A DNA stretch of 64,000 nt from Enterococcus saccharolyticus subsp. saccharolyticus (GTDB lineage: Bacteria; Bacillota; Bacilli; Lactobacillales; Enterococcaceae): positions 899,501-963,500 of the forward strand of contig NZ_CP118957.1 in the NCBI RefSeq assembly GCF_029023825.1, given 5' to 3'. Each line of letters starts with the position of its first letter. Within the stretch, counting starts at the first letter, position 1. Below, one piece after another: positions 59,947 through 64,000 of the stretch. The position numbers and the translations under genes were made by a program. The notes beneath the pieces were generated by a model that worked only from the letters and a program-made list of their open reading frames with translations, made no database searches and had not been told where the DNA came from.

Positions 59947-61320
59947 ATGAATGCTGACCCCGAGAGTCAGTCGCTATTAGCGCAAATATTGTTGTTAATT
60001 GTTTTAACATTGGTGAATGCTTTTTTAGCAGCATCAGAAATGTCGCTTGTTTCGATTAATAGAAATCGTGTCGAACAAAAGGCAGAAGAGGGAGATACAA
60101 AATCCCAAAAATTATTAAAAATATTAGAAAATCCAACGAATTTTCTATCGACAATCCAAGTCGGAATTACGTTAGTCAATATCTTGTCAGGGGCTTCGTT
60201 AGCTGACAGTTTGTCTAGCTATCTTGCACCGTATTTAGGTGGCGGAGTAGCGGCAAAAAGTTTAGCAAGTATCATTGTCTTGGCAATTTTGACGTATGTC
60301 TCAATTGTATTTGGCGAATTATATCCTAAACGAATCGCTTTAAACAAGTCTGAAGAGGTTGCTCAATTCACTTCTGGTGCAATTCGTTATATTGGAATTA
60401 TTGCCAAACCGTTCGTATGGTTGTTGTCGGCTTCGACAAACTTACTTTCACGATTAACGCCAATGACATTTGACGATGAAGATGCAAAAATGACGCGCGA
60501 TGAAATGCGTTACATGATGGAAACTGAAGGTGTGTTTGAAGACAGCGAGTTGGAAATGTTACAAGGAATTTTTTCTTTGGATACGAAAGTTGCCAGAGAA
60601 GTAATGGTTCCACGTACCGATGCCTTTATGGTTGATATTCATGATGACGTAAAAGAAAATATGGATAAAATTTTAGCTGAAAACTTCTCACGTATTCCAG
60701 TCTACAATGAAGACAAAGATAAAGTGATTGGTGTTCTGCATACAAAAACCTTACTAAAAAGTGCATACAATGTTGGTTTTGATAATCTTGATTTAAAAGA
60801 ATTGTTACAAGAACCTTTATTTGTTCCTGAAACAGTCTTTATTGATGATTTATTGTATGAATTGAAAAAGACGCAAAACCAAATGGCGATTCTTTTAGAT
60901 GAATATGGTGGTGTGGTTGGTTTAGTCACGCTGGAAGATTTATTAGAAGAAATTGTTGGTGAAATTGATGATGAGTCAGATGAAATTGAATCATTATATG
61001 AAAAAATTTCTGAAGATGAATACATTATTCAAGGTCGCATGTTAATCGATGACTTTAATGAACTTTTCCATACAAATCTACATATGTCAGATGTAGATAC
61101 AATGGCAGGTTACTTTATTACTGCATTAGGAACAATTCCTGATGAAGACGATAAATTATCCTTTGATGTAGATAATGTCACTTTAACTTCAGAGGAAATG
61201 GAAGGCACTCGTGTCTTGAAGCTACGTGCAAAATTCCGTGAAGAAGAAGTGGATATTGAACCTGAAGAGGAACGACGCTTCTTCCGTAAAGACTTTGAAG
61301 AGGATGAACCAAGACGATAG
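59947..61320 (+). CDS. CNNM/DUF21-CBS-CorC_HlyC membrane protein
   Basis: A 457-residue protein of the so-called hemolysin family. The N-terminal DUF21 domain with about four membrane segments (1-190) contains NAFLAASEMSLVSINRNRVEQ. Two CBS modules (about 210-330) follow, and then the CorC_HlyC domain (about 345-435). Relatives such as CNNM and CorB/C move or sense Mg2+; the name hemolysin is historical. It is preceded by a terminator and an own ribosome site AAGGAGAGAATGC. Confidence 0.92.
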   Translation: MNADPESQSLLAQILLLIVLTLVNAFLAASEMSLVSINRNRVEQKAEEGDTKSQKLLKILENPTNFLSTIQVGITLVNILSGASLADSLSSYLAPYLGGGVAAKSLASIIVLAILTYVSIVFGELYPKRIALNKSEEVAQFTSGAIRYIGIIAKPFVWLLSASTNLLSRLTPMTFDDEDAKMTRDEMRYMMETEGVFEDSELEMLQGIFSLDTKVAREVMVPRTDAFMVDIHDDVKENMDKILAENFSRIPVYNEDKDKVIGVLHTKTLLKSAYNVGFDNLDLKELLQEPLFVPETVFIDDLLYELKKTQNQMAILLDEYGGVVGLVTLEDLLEEIVGEIDDESDEIESLYEKISEDEYIIQGRMLIDDFNELFHTNLHMSDVDTMAGYFITALGTIPDEDDKLSFDVDNVTLTSEEMEGTRVLKLRAKFREEEVDIEPEEERRFFRKDFEEDEPRR

Positions 61321-61329
61321 TAAACTACG

Positions 61330-61358
61330 GGGTCTATGATTTCGATCATAGACTCTTT
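61330..61358 (+). terminator. Terminator after the CBS-domain gene
   Basis: GGGTCTATGAT and ATCATAGACTC with a UUCG-type loop, which stabilises the hairpin; the T tail is short. Confidence 0.75.
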
Positions 61359-61386
61359 AATTTGAAGAAAGAAGGCCATTGTTTTT

Positions 61387-62814
61387 ATGAATAGTTATCA
61401 ATTAAATCCCGAAGTGCAAAAGAATCGTTGGTGGATTTTGGTATCGGTTTCTATGTTTACGTTTATGTCAACACTAGATGGCAGTATTATCAATATTGCG
61501 TTACCGACAATCTCTAAAGACATGAATGTTCCTATGAACCAAGCAGAATGGATTGTGTCCATTTATTTAATTGTTGTGTGTGCGTGTTTATTGTTATTTG
61601 GAAAAATCGGTGATAGTTTTGGAAAAATTAAAGTGTATCAAATTGGTACCTTGATTTTTACGATTGGTTCGTTACTGTGTGGTTTTAATCATTCTCTTTC
61701 ATTTTTATTGTTTGCTCGTGTAGTTCAAGCGATTGGTGCCAGCATGACGATGGCAACGAACTCAGGAATTATTACAGAAGTTTTTCCTATGAATGAACGA
61801 GGACGTGCGTTAGGCTCAATTGGGGCATTTGTATCTTTAGGTTCAATTGCCGGCCCTGGTTTAGGTGGCTTAATTTTGTCCCAATTTTCTTGGCCATATA
61901 TATTTTGGATTAATGTACCTGTTGGCATCATTACGATGATAGCGGGCACTAAATTTTTACCAAAAGATATTACCATGACGAAGAAAAAAATTGATAAATT
62001 AGGATTCTTGAGTTTTGCATCTTTCATCGTAACATTTTTTGGTGCAGTATTTATTGGACAAGAAGAAGGATTTCTACACATTGTTCCAGTAACATTATTT
62101 ATTTTAGCGCTTATTTCATTTGTTTTATTTATTTTGATTGAAAAGAAAGTAAAAATTCCTTTAATTGCTTTTTCCATTTTTAAAAACAAAATTTTTACGC
62201 TAAGTTTAATTAGTGCGGTAATTATTTTTTCTTCTAACTTTTTTGTGAATGTGGTCATTCCATTTTATCTACAAAAAGCGCGTGGTTTAGGACCTAGTCA
62301 AGCGGGAATTTTAATGATGATTTTCCCGTTGGTCATGGTCATTGGTTCACCATTAAGTGGGTATTTAACCGATAAAATTGGCCCAACAAAATTAGTGTTG
62401 ACAGGATTATCCTTACTTTCGATTACGCAATTAATGTATATGTTTATGGATGTACAGACACCACTTTGGTATTATGTGATAGCGACAGCCATTATGGGAC
62501 TAGGAAATTCTTTATTCCAATCGCCAAATAATATGTTAGTCATGAGCAGCGTGGCTAAGGAGGACTTAGGTGTTGCGAGTAGTATGAATGCTTTTGCTCG
62601 TAATTTAGGGATGGTTATCGGAATTGCATTATCGACAACCGTATTATATGCCGCGATGAGTCAAAAAATGGGAGAAAAAGTCACGACTTATCTAAATGAG
62701 CGACCAGATGTCTTTGTCTATGGGATGAAAATTACCTTTTTATGTTCATTGTTACTATGTCTTTTTTCTCTAATAGTAACTGTTTGGCGTATTCGTAAAA
62801 ATCCAGCAAACTAA
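61387..62814 (+). CDS. MFS exporter, DHA2 (14-TM) family
   Basis: A 475-residue major-facilitator protein with about 14 hydrophobic segments. It shows the DHA2-type start STLDGSIINIALPTISKDM, motif A-like FGKIGDSFGKIKVYQIG, the RVVQAIGASM segment and the antiporter motif C-like LGSIAGPGLGGLIL. It probably exports drugs or other amphiphiles in exchange for protons; no substrate can be named. It is followed by a terminator and a LacI-family regulator. Confidence 0.92.
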   Translation: MNSYQLNPEVQKNRWWILVSVSMFTFMSTLDGSIINIALPTISKDMNVPMNQAEWIVSIYLIVVCACLLLFGKIGDSFGKIKVYQIGTLIFTIGSLLCGFNHSLSFLLFARVVQAIGASMTMATNSGIITEVFPMNERGRALGSIGAFVSLGSIAGPGLGGLILSQFSWPYIFWINVPVGIITMIAGTKFLPKDITMTKKKIDKLGFLSFASFIVTFFGAVFIGQEEGFLHIVPVTLFILALISFVLFILIEKKVKIPLIAFSIFKNKIFTLSLISAVIIFSSNFFVNVVIPFYLQKARGLGPSQAGILMMIFPLVMVIGSPLSGYLTDKIGPTKLVLTGLSLLSITQLMYMFMDVQTPLWYYVIATAIMGLGNSLFQSPNNMLVMSSVAKEDLGVASSMNAFARNLGMVIGIALSTTVLYAAMSQKMGEKVTTYLNERPDVFVYGMKITFLCSLLLCLFSLIVTVWRIRKNPAN

Positions 62815-62820
62815 TTTGCG

Positions 62821-62852
62821 AGGGATCTTTGAAGAAAGATCCTTCTTTTTTT
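62821..62852 (+). terminator. Terminator after the MFS gene
   Basis: AGGGATCTTT and AAAGATCCTT with a GAAG loop, followed by CTTTTTTT. Confidence 0.88.
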
Positions 62853-62924
62853 ATGAAATCGATCGAGCAACTTCTCAAAAAACAATTGTTCATATAAAAT
62901 AGAGAAAAGCAAAGGAGTTATCAG

Positions 62925-63914
62925 ATGAAAAAGAAAGTCACAATTAGTCAAGTAGCTGAACAGGCAGGTGTTTCAAAAACGACGATTTCTCGTTTTTTAA
63001 ATGGTCAATATGGAAACATGTCCAAAGAAACGAAAGAACGTATCGCTTCGATAATTGAAGAATTGAATTACCGTCCTAGTCGGCAAGCGCAGGCCTTAAA
63101 ATCAAAACGTAGTTATTTGATTGGTGTTGTTGTAGCAGATATTTCCAATATGTATTCTTCTTTATTGCTGAAAGGAATTGGAGCTGTTTTAGAACGCAAT
63201 GGTTATCAGATGATTATTATGGATGCTGCAAATTCTGTCAAACAAGAGCGCAGTTTGTTAGAAAAATTACTGGATCAAGGAGTAGAAGCGATTATCTTAC
63301 AGGCTTCCTCTAGAAATGCTGAAAACTATCAATTTATTCAAGATTACAATATACCATTGCTGTTAGTGGACAGACAAACTGAACCAGTTATTTGGCCATT
63401 AGTAACAACAAATAATCAAGAAACAGTGGAAGAGATTTTACATCAAGCACTGCAAAAAGATTATCAAAAAGTGCTGGTAGTTAGTGAACCATTACAAGAT
63501 GTTACTACCCGTGAAGTTCGTTATCACACAGTCAAAAATGTGACTGAAAAAATGGGAAAAAAACAAGAGCTGCTTGAAGTAACCTCTGAGACTAATTTAA
63601 AACCACTCATTTTTGCAGAACTAAAGAATCCTGAACGAACGTTATTATTTGCTTCTAATGGTCGGGTATTAATGGAATTATTAACGATTCTAATCGAAAA
63701 TAAAATTGATATTCCGCAACAAATAGGCATTACCGGATTTGATGATTGGAATCTAACAGCTTTGGTTGGACCTGGAATTACCAGTATTGAACAACAATCT
63801 CAACAAATTGGAGAGGTTGCTGCAGAGAAATTAGTAAATTTTTTGAAAAATTCAGAAGAATTAGAACAAGAAATCATCGTGCCAGCAAAAGTTCAATGGA
63901 GAAAGTCAATTTAA
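62925..63914 (+). CDS. LacI-family transcriptional regulator
   Basis: A 329-residue LacI/GalR regulator. The helix-turn-helix is TISQVAEQAGVSKTTISRFLNGQYGNMSKETKERI, followed by the hinge YRPSRQAQALKSKRS and a sugar-binding-type domain. The N-terminal pattern resembles the KdgR-like branch, so a sugar-acid operon is possible. The regulated genes are not in the window and may lie to the right. The start follows GCAAAGGAGTTATCAG, and the gene has its own terminator. Confidence 0.9.
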   Translation: MKKKVTISQVAEQAGVSKTTISRFLNGQYGNMSKETKERIASIIEELNYRPSRQAQALKSKRSYLIGVVVADISNMYSSLLLKGIGAVLERNGYQMIIMDAANSVKQERSLLEKLLDQGVEAIILQASSRNAENYQFIQDYNIPLLLVDRQTEPVIWPLVTTNNQETVEEILHQALQKDYQKVLVVSEPLQDVTTREVRYHTVKNVTEKMGKKQELLEVTSETNLKPLIFAELKNPERTLLFASNGRVLMELLTILIENKIDIPQQIGITGFDDWNLTALVGPGITSIEQQSQQIGEVAAEKLVNFLKNSEELEQEIIVPAKVQWRKSI

Positions 63915-63952
63915 TTTTTGTTATTTTATAAAAAATATTTTATTTAAAAGAT

Positions 63953-63986
63953 GCTTTGGGAATCGGTTTCCTAAAGCGTTTTTTCT
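63953..63986 (+). terminator. Terminator after the LacI-family gene
   Basis: GCTTTGGGAA and TTCCTAAAGC (one G-U) with a short loop, followed by a long T-rich tail. Confidence 0.85.
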
Positions 63987-64000
63987 TTTTGTCTTTTTGA

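Noticed and set aside
59947-61320. True hemolysin
   Set aside because: The DUF21-CBS-CorC_HlyC layout is that of CNNM/CorC transport-related proteins; no toxin feature is visible.

Overview
The window is a low-GC Gram-positive chromosome segment, most likely from an Enterococcus or a close relative in the Lactobacillales. This rests on the gene order rpsB-tsf-pyrH-frr-uppS-cdsA-rseP-proS-polC, a galKETR cluster, small Lactobacillales-type proteins (DUF3042, YqgQ), a 49-residue L33 and purine-rich Shine-Dalgarno sites. No database search was run, so the species is not assigned. No rRNA or tRNA gene was seen.

Left end (1-12.5 kb): the distal part of a type I-B CRISPR-Cas operon (tail of a probable cas7, then cas5, cas3, cas4, cas1, cas2), an AT-rich leader, and a very long array. 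I count 92 copies of one 29-bp repeat, all reading identically, in two blocks (54 and 38) split by a 1,325-bp IS256-family element. The IS sits inside a spacer and is flanked by an 8-bp target duplication. The array stops directly against the C-terminal stump of an S66 LD-carboxypeptidase-like gene. The signature subunit (cas8) and cas6 are expected upstream, outside the window.

Core region 1 (12.5-20.1 kb): a YitT-type membrane protein, a MazG-like pyrophosphohydrolase with cca, an unrecognised conserved-looking protein, a secreted or anchored nuclease, rpmG, and a cluster of 5-formyl-THF cyclo-ligase, rhomboid protease, yqgQ, glucokinase and a rhodanese that lacks its catalytic cysteine. 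A DUF3042 membrane protein closes this region.

Metabolic region (20.2-40.7 kb): galKETR for the Leloir pathway with an operator-like promoter; tsaB, two tandem RimI-like acetyltransferases and tsaD for tRNA t6A and protein acetylation; metE-metF opposite a LysR regulator; argD and argCJBF; T-box-controlled argS; and a convergent argR. Arginine control looks layered: ArgR-box-like sites lie before argD and argR, a perfect 20-bp palindrome lies before the argC promoter, and a T-box precedes argS. The ArgR effector motif is altered.

Core region 2 (40.9-64 kb): the translation, nucleotide and envelope block rpsB to polC, then an RNA uracil methyltransferase, recX, mutY, a nucleoside tri/diphosphatase, a GNAT enzyme, an AI-2E-family permease, a CBS-domain membrane protein, a 14-TM-type MFS exporter and a LacI-family regulator. 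Most units end in clear intrinsic terminators, several of them shared by convergent genes.
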